NCBI GenBank assembly: GCA_016709665.1
Contig: JADJMI010000005.1
Location: 1-64,000, forward strand
Direction: 5' to 3'
Origin: Betaproteobacteria bacterium
GTDB taxonomy: Bacteria > Pseudomonadota > Gammaproteobacteria > Burkholderiales > Usitatibacteraceae
Length of the DNA stretch: 64,000 nt
Shown: positions 27,691 to 36,535 of the stretch, piece by piece
Position numbering within the stretch: the stretch's first letter is position 1
Layout: each line of letters opens with the position of its first letter
Program-made: the position numbers and the translations under genes
The notes under the pieces: model-generated
Seen by the model: the letters and a program-made list of their open reading frames with translations, nothing else
Databases searched by the model: none
Told to the model about the DNA's origin: nothing

Positions 27691-29919
27691 TCAAAGCTTG
27701 AAGCCGGCGACGGAGCTCTTGAGCTCCTGGGCCACCGAAGCGAGGTCCTTGATGGAGCCCGCGGTCTGTTGGGTTCCGCGCGTCGTCTGCCGCGTGATCT
27801 CCAGGATGTCCTGCATGTTCTGGGCCACCTTGTTGGTGGCGCTCGCCTGCGTCTGCGTGGCGGTCGAGATCTGCTGGATGAGCTGGGCGAGGTTCTTCGT
27901 CACCGAGTCGATCTCGGTAAGCGCCTGGCCGGCGGCGTCGGAGAGCTTCGCCCCTTCCACCACGCCCTGCGTCGACTTCTCCATGGCCGCCACCGCGTCC
28001 TGGGTGTCCGCCTGAATGGTCTTCACGATCGCGCCGATCTGCTTGGTCGCCTCGCCCGATCGCTCGGCGAGTCGCTGCACTTCCTCCGCCACGACCGAGA
28101 AGCCACGGCCCGCCTCGCCGGCCGACGCCGCCTGGATGGCGGCGTTGAGCGCCAGGACGTTCGTCTGCTCCGTGATGTCCGAGATCAGTTCCACGATCTC
28201 GCCGATCTCCTGCGAGGATTCGCCCAGACGCTTGATCCGCTTGGACGTCTCCTGGATCTGGCCCCGGATCTCGTTCATGCCCGAGATCGAGTTCTGCACC
28301 GCCTCGCGCCCCTTGTCGGCGGCCGCGAGGGAGCGCATGGCCACCCGGGCGCCTTCCTCGGCCGTCGTGGACACCTCCGAGATCGACTTGGACACCTGCA
28401 GCACCTGCGAGGTGGTGTCCTCGATCTCCTTGGACTGCCGCTCCGCGGCGCCCAGGAGCTGCGCCGAGATCGACTGCGCCTGCTCCGTCTTCTGCGTGAC
28501 CGAGATGGCCGCGTTGTTCACGCCGGTCACCAGGTTGCGCAGTTCGTCGATCGTGTAGTTCATCGAGTCCGCGATGGCGCCGGTGATGTCCTCGGTCACC
28601 TGCGCCTTCACCGTGAGGTCGCCGTCGGCGAGGTCGCCCATCTCGTTCAGGAGGCGCAAGATGGCCTCCTGGTTGCGCTTGTTCTCCGCCTCGGCGGTCG
28701 CCGAAGCCCGGCGCGAGTCGCCCAGGAACACCAGGCCCATCAGGGCCAGAACGACGATCAGCAGCGCCGCGAACACGATGACCGCGACCAGGGTGCCGAA
28801 GGGCTTCTCGGCCTGCAGCGCTTCCTGCAGGCGTTGCACCGCGCTTTGCAGCTGCTCGGAGCCCGCCACCAGCTTCGCGCCGGCCTGGCGGGCCGACACG
28901 AGCTTCTGCAGCTCGCGAAGGATCGGCCCCACGTTCTTCTCGAACTCGCCGAATGTCTTCTTCAGCTCGGCGAGCTTCGATCGCGCCTCGCCGTCGCGCA
29001 CCGGCACGATCTGCAGGCCCTCGCTTCCGCTCTCGAGCGCCCGGATGATCTCGCGCAGGTCGTTCGTGTCCTTGCCGATGAGGAAAGGCACCTCCGGATC
29101 GATGATCTCCGCGCCGAGAATTTCCGCCGAACCGCGGCCCAGGCGCTCGGAGAGGAACGTGATGCGGTTGGCGCGAATCACCTGGCCCGGCGCGGAGCCC
29201 GTCTGCGACATGACGGCGGTGAGTTCCTGCGACAGGGTCGCCATCTCCTCGGAGCCGATTCGCGTCTGGGCGATGTTCTGGGCGAGCGTCACCAGGTCGC
29301 CCCGGGCCGCGAGGATGGCGCTGGCGGCATTCGACGACTCCGGCCAACGCTGGGCCAGTTCGTCGAGGCGGCTCTTGAGCTCGTCATTGACGGCCGCCGC
29401 GGGCACGTCCGTGCCGAAGGCATAGCCGCCGCTCTGGAGCACCGTGAGGTAGTTCGCGAACTCGTCACGGCTGTCCTGCACCTGCGGAAATGCCGCGGGC
29501 TGGCCGCGGGCCGCGAGGCTCGCGGCCTTCGCGAGCCGCTGCGTGTGGTACTGCATCTGCGAGGCCACCGTGACGTAGGCGGAGTTCTGCGACCGTGCCC
29601 GCGCGTCGAGGAACACCATCAGTGCGGTGAGGGCCACGAGCACGAGGGCCACCGTGCCCAGGATGTTCATCTGCACCGTGATCGGCCGGTCGCCGATGAC
29701 GGGCAGGCGGAAGTCGGCGAGCGAAAAGCGGCCCGATTTCGAAACCGGCTTCGAGGGCGCTCGCGTCGCCGTGGACGGGCCCCCGGCCGCGGGCAGGTTG
29801 GTCATCGTCGTGAGGCCCGCCGCCTCGGGACGCGCGGTCGCCTTCGCCTTGCTCGCGGTGAACTTGCGGAAGAAATCCGCGAGCGAAGTCTTCGGTTTTG
29901 CCGACGGTGCTTTGGCCAT
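27691..29919 (-). CDS. pilJ: PilJ methyl-accepting chemotaxis-type receptor
   Basis: Inner membrane chemoreceptor of 742 residues that feeds the PilL kinase. It has an unusually long cytoplasmic N-terminus (about 90 residues, Lys/Ala/Pro-rich), a first membrane helix at about 95-118, a periplasmic part with PilJ-type helical modules, a second membrane helix at about 425-450 and HAMP. The signalling hairpin tip EAGRGFSVVAEEVQRLAERSG is clear at about residue 605. ATG at 29919 is chosen because the longer frame runs back into pilI. Ligand unknown; PilJ proteins elsewhere sense surface contact or pilin. Confidence 0.93.
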   Translation of the reverse strand: MAKAPSAKPKTSLADFFRKFTASKAKATARPEAAGLTTMTNLPAAGGPSTATRAPSKPVSKSGRFSLADFRLPVIGDRPITVQMNILGTVALVLVALTALMVFLDARARSQNSAYVTVASQMQYHTQRLAKAASLAARGQPAAFPQVQDSRDEFANYLTVLQSGGYAFGTDVPAAAVNDELKSRLDELAQRWPESSNAASAILAARGDLVTLAQNIAQTRIGSEEMATLSQELTAVMSQTGSAPGQVIRANRITFLSERLGRGSAEILGAEIIDPEVPFLIGKDTNDLREIIRALESGSEGLQIVPVRDGEARSKLAELKKTFGEFEKNVGPILRELQKLVSARQAGAKLVAGSEQLQSAVQRLQEALQAEKPFGTLVAVIVFAALLIVVLALMGLVFLGDSRRASATAEAENKRNQEAILRLLNEMGDLADGDLTVKAQVTEDITGAIADSMNYTIDELRNLVTGVNNAAISVTQKTEQAQSISAQLLGAAERQSKEIEDTTSQVLQVSKSISEVSTTAEEGARVAMRSLAAADKGREAVQNSISGMNEIRGQIQETSKRIKRLGESSQEIGEIVELISDITEQTNVLALNAAIQAASAGEAGRGFSVVAEEVQRLAERSGEATKQIGAIVKTIQADTQDAVAAMEKSTQGVVEGAKLSDAAGQALTEIDSVTKNLAQLIQQISTATQTQASATNKVAQNMQDILEITRQTTRGTQQTAGSIKDLASVAQELKSSVAGFKL

Positions 29920-29971
29920 GTGTGCGACTCCCTGTAGTGCCCGCCGTGCCGCCTGGTGGCGGCCGGCGACG

Positions 29972-30487
29972 TTATCCGATCCCGACCTCGAGAAAACGAC
30001 GGTCCTTCGCGAGGACGGGAAGGTCCAGCTCGCGCCATTCGGCGCCCGTGGCGTCGTGGTACACGGCGCCGAGCCACGGCGGCGCATCCGCGGGCTTCGT
30101 TCCCGGCGTGAAGGCCTCGGGGCTGCGCAGCCCCAGCATCCGCGAAACCAGCAGCCCTGCGCCGCCCACCAGCTTGTCGGAGACGAGGATCACGCGGCGC
30201 TCGAGGCCGCCGGCCGTCGCGTCCCCTCCCTGGAAAGACGAGAAATCCACGATGCTGTAGAGGTTGCCGCGCACGTTGGCGATGCCGCGGAACCAGGGTT
30301 GCGTGAGCGGCACGCCCACCGAGGGCGGAACGGGCACGACCTCGCTCACCTGGTGCAGGGCCACGAACCAGTTGCGGCCGCCCACCTGGAAGCCGAGCTT
30401 CGACGAAAGGGCCGCTCGCGACGACGCCGTCCGCAGCCGTTCGGCCACGGATAGCTGGAACTCGCGAAGGCCGGTTCGTCGGGCCAT
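29972..30487 (-). CDS. pilI: PilI CheW-like coupling protein
   Basis: Adaptor of 171 residues that couples receptor PilJ to kinase PilL. It is a single CheW domain: GFQVGGRNWFVALHQVSEVVPVP, the VPLTQPWFRGIANVRGNLYSIVD block and VILVSDKLVGGAGLLVSRMLGLR. Gene order pilG-pilH-pilI-pilJ-pilL is the canonical one. It starts 19 bases after pilH. Confidence 0.93.
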   Translation of the reverse strand: MARRTGLREFQLSVAERLRTASSRAALSSKLGFQVGGRNWFVALHQVSEVVPVPPSVGVPLTQPWFRGIANVRGNLYSIVDFSSFQGGDATAGGLERRVILVSDKLVGGAGLLVSRMLGLRSPEAFTPGTKPADAPPWLGAVYHDATGAEWRELDLPVLAKDRRFLEVGIG

Positions 30488-30506
30488 GGGGCGCTCGGCG
30501 TGCCGG

Positions 30507-30872
30507 TCAACCGAAGGCCTTGATCTTTTCGATCAGGTCGGTCTCGTTGATGGGCTTCGTGACGTAATCCTTGGCACCCTGCCTGAGGCCCCAGATCTTG
30601 TCGGTTTCCTGGTCCTTCGTCGTGCAGATGATGACCGGGATGTGCTTGGTCGACTCGTCGCGCGTGATGGCGCGCGTGGCCTGGAAGCCGTTGAGGCCCG
30701 GCATCACGACGTCCATCAGGATGAGGTCGGGCTTCTCCGCCTTGGCGCGCTCGATCGCGGCCTCTCCGCTGTCCACGAGCACCACCTCGAACCCCTTCTT
30801 CTTCAGGAGGCTGTCGAGGTAAGCGCGTTCGGTGGGCGAGTCGTCCACCACCATGATTTTCTTGATCGGCAT
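30507..30872 (-). CDS. pilH: PilH CheY-like response regulator
   Basis: Single receiver domain of 121 residues. Acidic pocket DD at 10-11, phospho-acceptor D54 in LILMDVVMPG, then the switch Thr in CTTKDQ and Lys in YVTKPI are all present. PilH is the regulator linked to pilus retraction in characterised systems and often acts as a phosphate sink for PilL. ATG at 30872 gives the usual length; a longer reading frame extends into the pilG-pilH gap without a ribosome binding site. Confidence 0.93.
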   Translation of the reverse strand: MPIKKIMVVDDSPTERAYLDSLLKKKGFEVVLVDSGEAAIERAKAEKPDLILMDVVMPGLNGFQATRAITRDESTKHIPVIICTTKDQETDKIWGLRQGAKDYVTKPINETDLIEKIKAFG

Positions 30873-30915
30873 CGCTTTGTGCTCCGTGGGCTTCGTGATG
30901 AAAGACGGGAGAGCC

Positions 30916-31317
30916 TCAGGCCGCCGTGCGGTGCGCAAGATGGGTCTCGACCGCGCGCAGGAGGCTTTCCTTGGTGAAGGGCTTGGTAAGGTATTCGTCC
31001 GAGCCGACCATGCGGCCGCGGGCCCGGTCGAAGAGGCTGTCCTTGGACGAGAGCATGATCACCGGCGTCGACCGGTGCTTGCCGTTCTTCTTGATGAGAG
31101 CGCAGGTCTGGTAGCCGTCGAGCCGCGGCATCATGATGTCGACGAAGATGAGGTCGGGCGCGTGGTCGGCGATCTTCGCGAGAGCGTCAAAGCCGTTCTC
31201 CGCGAGGATGACCTGGCAGCCGGCCTGCATCAGGAAGATCTCGGCGCTGCGACGAATGGTGTTGCTGTCGTCGATCACCATCACGCGCACGCCGGAGAGA
31301 TTTTTCGTGTCTGCCAC
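30916..31317 (-). CDS. pilG: PilG CheY-like response regulator
   Basis: Single receiver domain of 133 residues, first gene of the chemosensory operon. Acidic residues DD at 16-17, phospho-acceptor D60 in LIFVDIMMPRLDG, Ser switch in MLSSKDS and Lys in YLTKPF are present. PilG promotes pilus extension in characterised systems. The N-terminal tail MADTKNLSG is typical of PilG and separates it from PilH. A 212-base gap separates it from the rubredoxin gene; it is less GC-rich than its surroundings and probably holds the operon promoter, though I cannot name the boxes with confidence. Confidence 0.93.
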   Translation of the reverse strand: MADTKNLSGVRVMVIDDSNTIRRSAEIFLMQAGCQVILAENGFDALAKIADHAPDLIFVDIMMPRLDGYQTCALIKKNGKHRSTPVIMLSSKDSLFDRARGRMVGSDEYLTKPFTKESLLRAVETHLAHRTAA

Positions 31318-31529
31318 GCCTTCCTCGCTTCACCCGGAAACGGGGCTCGCAGGCATGGCGCGCACGGACCTTTCCCCACACCCGTGCGCAACCGGACTGC
31401 CGACTCTCCCCTCGCACTGTCGCTCTCTTACCGTGGCGGCTTCGTGCTGACAGGGGCTAGCCTAAGCCTTTTGCCCCATCAAAACAAGTTACAAGCGCAA
31501 AGTCTTGAAGCTTTTTCGAATTGCCGGCT

Positions 31530-31730
31530 TCAGAGCTGGACCATCTCGAAATCGTCCTTGCGGGCCCCGCATTCCGGGCAGCACCAATTTGCCGGGACGT
31601 CTTCCCAGCGGGTGCCGGCGACGATGCCATCGTCGGGCCAGCCTTCCTGCTCGTCATAGACAAGGCCGCAAACCAGGCACATCCAGGTTCGGAAAGGAGC
31701 CGCTTGGGCAGCAGGAGCGGGTGCGGACAT
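31530..31730 (-). CDS. Rubredoxin
   Basis: Small iron electron carrier of 66 residues. The four cysteines that bind the FeS4 site are C18, C21, C51 and C54 (MCLVCG and CCPECG), with the family motifs YDE, GWPDDGI, GTRWEDVP and WCCPECGA. An extra Cys at 50 sits next to a ligand. An Ala/Pro-rich tail of about 12 residues precedes the domain. The gene is divergent from thiD with 154 bases between; this rubredoxin/pilG and thiD-thiE-hemL arrangement recurs in betaproteobacteria. Partner unknown. Confidence 0.93.
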   Translation of the reverse strand: MSAPAPAAQAAPFRTWMCLVCGLVYDEQEGWPDDGIVAGTRWEDVPANWCCPECGARKDDFEMVQL

Positions 31731-31884
31731 GGAAAGGAGGGCGCCTCGGAGAAGGTAGAATGCGGGACTCGCCGCCCGCTCGGGATGCCGGACCGGTCGG
31801 ACGCCGCGATGAACCTTCGAGCGCTCGCCTCCTGCCGGTACGGCCTCCAGTGTAACCGCGTTTTCCCCAGTCGCGCCCCGCCCC

Positions 31885-32718
31885 ATGACCGAGCCTTCCG
31901 CCGTCGCCCCCCCCGCCGTCCTCACGTTCGCGGCCACGGATCCGACCTCCGGTGCGGGCCTGCAGGCCGACATACTCACGTTCGCGAGCATGGGCTGCCT
32001 GCCGCTGTCGGTCGTGACCGCGATCACCGTCCAGGACACCGCGGGCGTGGAGAGCTTCCTCGCCCTCGACCCCGATTGGGTCGCCGACCAGGCACGATGC
32101 CTGCTCGAGGACATTCCCGTGGTGGCTTTCAAGATGGGGGTGCTCGCCTCGGTCGAAATCGTCACGGTCGTGGCGGAGGTGGTGTCCGACTACCCCGATA
32201 TCCCCCTCGTGCTCGACCCGGTCCTCACCTCGGGCCGCGGTGACGAGTTCGGCGGCGACGAGATCATCGCCGCGATCCGCGAGCTGCTGGTGCCCCAGAG
32301 CACCGTGGTGACGCCCAACATCCCGGAGCTTCGCCGCCTGTCGGACAGCGAGGACGAGGACGAGGCCGACCACGGCGAATGCGCCCGGCGCCTTCTCGAC
32401 ATGGGCTGCGAGTACGTGCTCGTGACGGGCACCCACGACCCGACGGTTTCCGTGGTGAACACCCTGCACCATCGCGACGGCGTCGTGCGCTCGGATACCT
32501 GGCAGCGCCTGCCGGGCAGCTACCATGGTTCCGGGTGCACGCTCGCCTCGGCCATCGCGGCGAACCTCGCGCGCGGCTTGGAGGTGCCGGAAGCCGTCTT
32601 CGAGGCACAGGACTACACCTGGCGCGCCCTCCAGCGCGCCTTCCGCCCCGGCATGGGCCAGCACATTCCCGACCGCCTCTTCTGGGCGCGCGAGGCCGAT
32701 GGCGACGACGAGGACTGA
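31885..32718 (+). CDS. thiD: Hydroxymethylpyrimidine/phosphomethylpyrimidine kinase
   Basis: Phosphorylates HMP and HMP-phosphate in thiamin synthesis, downstream of ThiC. The 277-residue protein has the ribokinase-fold features GADPTSGAGLQAD in the form AATDPTSGAGLQADI at about 17-31, VTAITVQDT, FKMGVL, DPVLTSGRG, TPNIPEL and the anion hole GSYHGSGCTLASAIAA at about residue 212-227. It overlaps thiE by 20 bases and forms one operon with thiE and hemL. Confidence 0.94.
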   Translation: MTEPSAVAPPAVLTFAATDPTSGAGLQADILTFASMGCLPLSVVTAITVQDTAGVESFLALDPDWVADQARCLLEDIPVVAFKMGVLASVEIVTVVAEVVSDYPDIPLVLDPVLTSGRGDEFGGDEIIAAIRELLVPQSTVVTPNIPELRRLSDSEDEDEADHGECARRLLDMGCEYVLVTGTHDPTVSVVNTLHHRDGVVRSDTWQRLPGSYHGSGCTLASAIAANLARGLEVPEAVFEAQDYTWRALQRAFRPGMGQHIPDRLFWAREADGDDED

Positions 32719-33379
32719 GCGGATCGCGAGGCTTCGCGGCCTCTATGCGGTCACTCCCGAAATGGAGGACGACGACGTGCTTGTCGCGCTCGTCGAAAGC
32801 GCCCTCGCGGGCGGCGCCCGGCTCGTCCAGTACCGCGCCAAGGCGAGCGCCCCGTCCGTGCGCGTTCGCCAGGCGGTCGCGCTCGCCAGGGCCTGCCGCC
32901 ACCATGGCGCCCTCTTCATCGTGAACGACGACGCGAGGCTCGCGATCGACAGCGGCGCCGACGGCGTTCACCTCGGTGCGCAGGATGGCGACCCGCGCGC
33001 GGTGCGGCTCGCCTGGCCCGATGCCATCCTCGGCGTCTCCTGCTACGACCGCCCCGAACTGGCGGTCGCGGCGGCCGAGGCCGGCGCGGACTACGTGGGA
33101 ATCGGCAGCGTCTTCGCCTCGCGCGTGAAGCCCGGCGCGGTGCGCGCGCCTCTCGAGCGCCTGGCGCAGGCGCGCTCGGCATCGGGACTCGCCGTCGCGG
33201 CGATCGGCGGCATCACGGCCGCCAACGCGCCCCTCGCCGTCGCGGCCGGCGCCGACATGGTCGCGGTGATCTCCGCCCTATTCGATTCGCCCGACGTCGC
33301 CCAGGCGGCGCGGGAACTTTCCCGACCCTTCGACACGGAACCCCATTCCCATGTACGAACGCAGCCAACAGCTCTTTGA
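32699..33379 (+). CDS. thiE: Thiamine-phosphate synthase
   Basis: Couples HMP-pyrophosphate with the thiazole phosphate to give thiamin phosphate. The TIM-barrel protein is 226 residues with LVQYRAK, IVNDDARLA, GVHLGAQDGD, GVSCYDR, YVGIGSVFASRVK and AIGGITAANA, all ThiE hallmarks. It begins inside the end of thiD and ends 29 bases inside hemL, so the C-terminal tail (from about residue 215) is coded by the same bases as the first residues of HemL. Confidence 0.94.
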   Translation: MATTRTERIARLRGLYAVTPEMEDDDVLVALVESALAGGARLVQYRAKASAPSVRVRQAVALARACRHHGALFIVNDDARLAIDSGADGVHLGAQDGDPRAVRLAWPDAILGVSCYDRPELAVAAAEAGADYVGIGSVFASRVKPGAVRAPLERLAQARSASGLAVAAIGGITAANAPLAVAAGADMVAVISALFDSPDVAQAARELSRPFDTEPHSHVRTQPTAL

Positions 33380-34631
33380 AGCCTCACGGCGGGTGATCCC
33401 GGGCGGCGTGAACTCGCCCGTGCGCGCATTTCGCGCCGTCGGCGGCACCCCGGTCTTCTTCCGCGAAGGGCGCGGCGCCTGGCTCGTCGATGCCGACGGC
33501 CGGCGCTACGTGGACTACGTGGGTTCCTGGGGCCCGGCCATCCTCGGGCACGCCGACCCGCAGGTGCTCGCGGCCATCGGCGAAGCGGCCGCTCGGGGGC
33601 TGTCGTTCGGTGCGCCGACGGAGCTCGAGCTGGAGATGGCCGAGTATCTCGTGAATGCCCTGCCATCCATCGAGCAGGTGCGGCTCGTGAGCTCGGGGAC
33701 GGAGGCCGTGATGAGTGCGCTGCGCCTGGCGCGGGGCTTCACCGGCCGGTCACTCATCGTGAAGTTCGAGGGCTGCTACCACGGCCACAGCGACTTCCTG
33801 CTCGTGAAGGCGGGTTCGGGCGCCCTCACCTTCGGCAATCCCACGTCGGCCGGCGTCCCGCCGGAACTCACGTCCCAGACGCTGGTTCTCGACTACAACG
33901 ATCCGCAGCAGGCCGAGGACGCCTTCGCGAAGTTCGGCGAAAAGATCGCCGCCGTCGTCCTCGAGCCGGTGGCCGGGAACATGAACTTCATCCGCCCCTC
34001 GCAGGCCTTCGTCGACACGCTGCGCGCGCTCTGCACGAAGCACGGCGCCGTCCTCATTTTCGACGAGGTGATGACGGGCTTTCGCGTCGGGCCGCAGGGC
34101 GCCCAGGGCGTGTTCGGCGTGAAGCCGGATCTCACCACGCTCGGCAAGGTGATCGGAGGGGGCATGCCCGTGGGCGCCTTCGGCGGCCGCCGGGACATCA
34201 TGGCGAAGCTAGCGCCCGAGGGCCCGGTCTACCAGGCGGGCACGCTCTCCGGAAACCCGGTGGCGGTGACGGCGGGCCTCGCCACCCTCAAACGCGTTCT
34301 GGCTCCCGGCTTCTTCGAGGCGCTTTCGGCCACCACCGCGGCGCTCGTCGACGGTCTCGTCCGAGAGGCGAAGTCCGCCGGCGTCCCTTTCAGCGGCACG
34401 AGCCTGGGGGGAATGTTCGGGATCTTCTTCCGCGAGACGCTACCGCAGACATTCGCGCAGGTGATGGAAGCCGACAAGGAGGCCTTCAACCGGTTCTTCC
34501 ACGCGATGCTCGACCGCGGCGTGTACCTCGCGCCTTCCGCTTTCGAAGCCGGTTTCGTATCGGCTGCGCACGGCCCCACGGAGATCGAGACGACGCTCGC
34601 CGCCGCCCGCGACTCCTTCCGGGCCACGTAG
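33351..34631 (+). CDS. hemL: Glutamate-1-semialdehyde 2,1-aminomutase
   Basis: PLP enzyme that makes 5-aminolevulinate in the C5 haem pathway; hemB, the next step, lies 2.7 kb downstream. The 426-residue protein has PGGVNSPVRAFR, the phosphate-binding SSGTEAVMSALRLAR, FDEVMTGFRV and the PLP lysine K266 in GKVIGGGMPVGAFGG. Start ATG 33351 lies inside the thiE coding end. Third gene of the thiD-thiE-hemL unit. Confidence 0.96.
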   Translation: MYERSQQLFEASRRVIPGGVNSPVRAFRAVGGTPVFFREGRGAWLVDADGRRYVDYVGSWGPAILGHADPQVLAAIGEAAARGLSFGAPTELELEMAEYLVNALPSIEQVRLVSSGTEAVMSALRLARGFTGRSLIVKFEGCYHGHSDFLLVKAGSGALTFGNPTSAGVPPELTSQTLVLDYNDPQQAEDAFAKFGEKIAAVVLEPVAGNMNFIRPSQAFVDTLRALCTKHGAVLIFDEVMTGFRVGPQGAQGVFGVKPDLTTLGKVIGGGMPVGAFGGRRDIMAKLAPEGPVYQAGTLSGNPVAVTAGLATLKRVLAPGFFEALSATTAALVDGLVREAKSAGVPFSGTSLGGMFGIFFRETLPQTFAQVMEADKEAFNRFFHAMLDRGVYLAPSAFEAGFVSAAHGPTEIETTLAAARDSFRAT

Positions 34632-34633
34632 CG

Positions 34634-35799
34634 TTGTCGCCCTCGGCGGGTCGGATCGCGGGAGCGGGCCTCGCGACCGCCGCGATCGTGATCGCGGTGC
34701 TCGCCGCGCTCCTGTTCAGCGACGTCGAGAAGGAATCGGAACTTTCCCGCGAGATGATCGCGGTGCAGGAAGTGAAGGACGGGCTCGAGTCGCTCAAGGA
34801 CGGGCTTCAGCGACTCGCCATCGCCCACGCGGGACAGGATGGCCCAGGCAGGGCGTCGTTCGCGCAGGATCTCGCTCGGGAGCGCGTCGGCATCGAGGCA
34901 GACTTGGAATACCTGCGCGCGAAAGCAGCCGAACAGCCGCGCTTCGCGCAGGCAATCGCCGCAGTCGAGGGCCGGCGCGCGATTTTCTCGATGCCGCCGC
35001 GCTCGCGCGCCTTGCGCCGGCTTCGACCCGCCCGCTGGCAGTGGCCATCGAGGTCGAGTCCCTCGCCGCCGTGCGCCGCGCCATGGCCGCGGTGACGGGC
35101 GAGATCCACGCGCGCACGCTCGCGCAGATCCGGCTGGCGGAAGGCCGGCGTGTCACCGTGAAGTGGCTGCTCGCAGGGACGATGGCCGTCCTCGTCGGTC
35201 TCGTCGTCGCCTTCGTGCAGTCGCAGCGGCGCGCGCGCGCCGATCGGGCGCGCATCGAGCAGCTCGCGCATTTCGACCGGTTGACGGGGTTGCCGAACCG
35301 CAGCCTCCTCGACGATCGCCTCGAACAGGCGGCACAGCTCGCCGCGCGACAGGCCGAGCCTCTCGCGGTACTGCTGTTCGACCTCGACGGATTCAAGGCC
35401 GTGAACGATACGCTCGGGCACGCCGCGGGCGATTCGCTCCTCGCACAGGTCGGCCTTCGCGCCCGCGATTGCATGCGTGCGTCCGACACGGTCGGCCGCC
35501 TGGGTGGCGACGAATTCCTCGCGATCCTTCCGGCGACAGGCGCGGAGGGTGCCCGTGCGGTGGCTGCGAAGCTGCTCGACTCGATCGCGCGTCCCTACGC
35601 CTTGAAGCGCGGCACCGCAGTCATCGGCGTGAGCATCGGCGGGGCTTTCCATCCCCGGGATGGGCTGACGCCGGATGAACTCACGCACGCCGCGGACATG
35701 GCGCTCTATCGCGCCAAGGCGGAAGGACGAAACTGTTTTCGGGAGTCGGAAGCGGGCGGGCGCAACCCGCCCGCCGCGTCGAGCGACGCCGCGGCCTAA
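34634..35799 (+). CDS. Membrane-bound diguanylate cyclase (GGDEF), frameshifted
   Basis: Probable c-di-GMP synthase of about 388 residues after correction. It starts with TTG at 34634, three bases after hemL, with a first membrane helix (residues about 9-29), a four-helix extracytoplasmic sensor, a second helix and a GGDEF domain. The frame breaks at about 34976: before it the frame ends in an Arg/Pro-rich shadow, after it DFLDAAALARL and the rest are continuous. The domain has LTGLPNR, FDLDGFKAVND, an intact GGDEF active site and an inhibitory RxxD site (RASD) five residues upstream. The missing base looks like a sequencing error in a GC run. Confidence 0.8.
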
Positions 35800-36416
35800 C
35801 GCAGCCCGGCGATGTACTCGGCAAGCGCCTTCATGTCGGCCTCGCCGAGGCGGGCGGCGATCGGGCCCATCACGCCATGGGCGCGGCTGCCACTCTGGTA
35901 GGCCTTGAGCCAGGCCAGCGTGAGTTCCGGGTACTGGCCGGCAAGGCGTGGGTACTGCGCCGGGATGCCCGCGCCCGCCGCGCCATGGCAACCGGAGCAG
36001 GCGGGCACGTTGCCCTGCTTGAGGCCCGCGCGCCAGATCAACTGCCCGCGCTCGGCCAGCGCCTTGTCCTTCGCGATGCCGCCCTTGGGAACCTGCTGCG
36101 AAAAATAGGCGGCCACGTTGCGCATGTCGTCCGGCGACAGCGCGGCGGACATGCCGGCCATGATCGGATTGGCACGGGTACCCGACTTGAACGCGGCAAG
36201 TTGCGCGGCGATGTACTCGGAATGCTGGCCCGCCAGGTGCGGGTTGACCGGCGTCGGGCTGTTGCCGTCCGGGCCGTGGCAGGCCGCGCAAATGGCGGCC
36301 GCCGTCTGCTTTCCCTTCTCGGGATCCGCCTTCGGCGCGGGCGCCGGAGCGGCGGCAGAGGCCGCGGTTGCGTAGACTATCGCCGAAAGCACCCACCCAC
36401 CGGTCAGAAGACGCAT
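35796..36416 (-). CDS. Dihaem cytochrome c4
   Basis: Periplasmic electron carrier of 206 residues with a signal peptide and two class I cytochrome c domains. Haem motifs are CAACH (C43-H47) and CSGCH (C140-H144); the sixth-ligand methionines lie in NPIMAGM and HGVMGP. Such cytochromes c4 donate electrons to terminal oxidases in proteobacteria. The start ATG 36416 is followed by a hydrophobic leader; upstream in-frame starts run into the engB promoter region. It overlaps the end of the diguanylate cyclase gene by four bases, convergently, and is divergent from engB. Confidence 0.92.
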   Translation of the reverse strand: MRLLTGGWVLSAIVYATAASAAAPAPAPKADPEKGKQTAAAICAACHGPDGNSPTPVNPHLAGQHSEYIAAQLAAFKSGTRANPIMAGMSAALSPDDMRNVAAYFSQQVPKGGIAKDKALAERGQLIWRAGLKQGNVPACSGCHGAAGAGIPAQYPRLAGQYPELTLAWLKAYQSGSRAHGVMGPIAARLGEADMKALAEYIAGLR

Positions 36417-36535
36417 TGCCGATCCTTGGCTGAAAATTAGGGACACCTTGCCCAAACCCCGCGATTTTACCGTAGCGAGCCCCCGTGCCGCCACCCCGCC
36501 CGCGCGGTTGGCACGGATTTCCGGATCCTGACGCA

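Noticed and set aside
22160..28015. Very long open frame (1951 codons) on the plus strand opposite pilL and pilJ
   Set aside because: It is His/Arg/Leu-rich shadow translation of a high-GC gene with all recognisable domains on the minus strand; it has no domain motifs and crosses the pilL-pilJ boundary.
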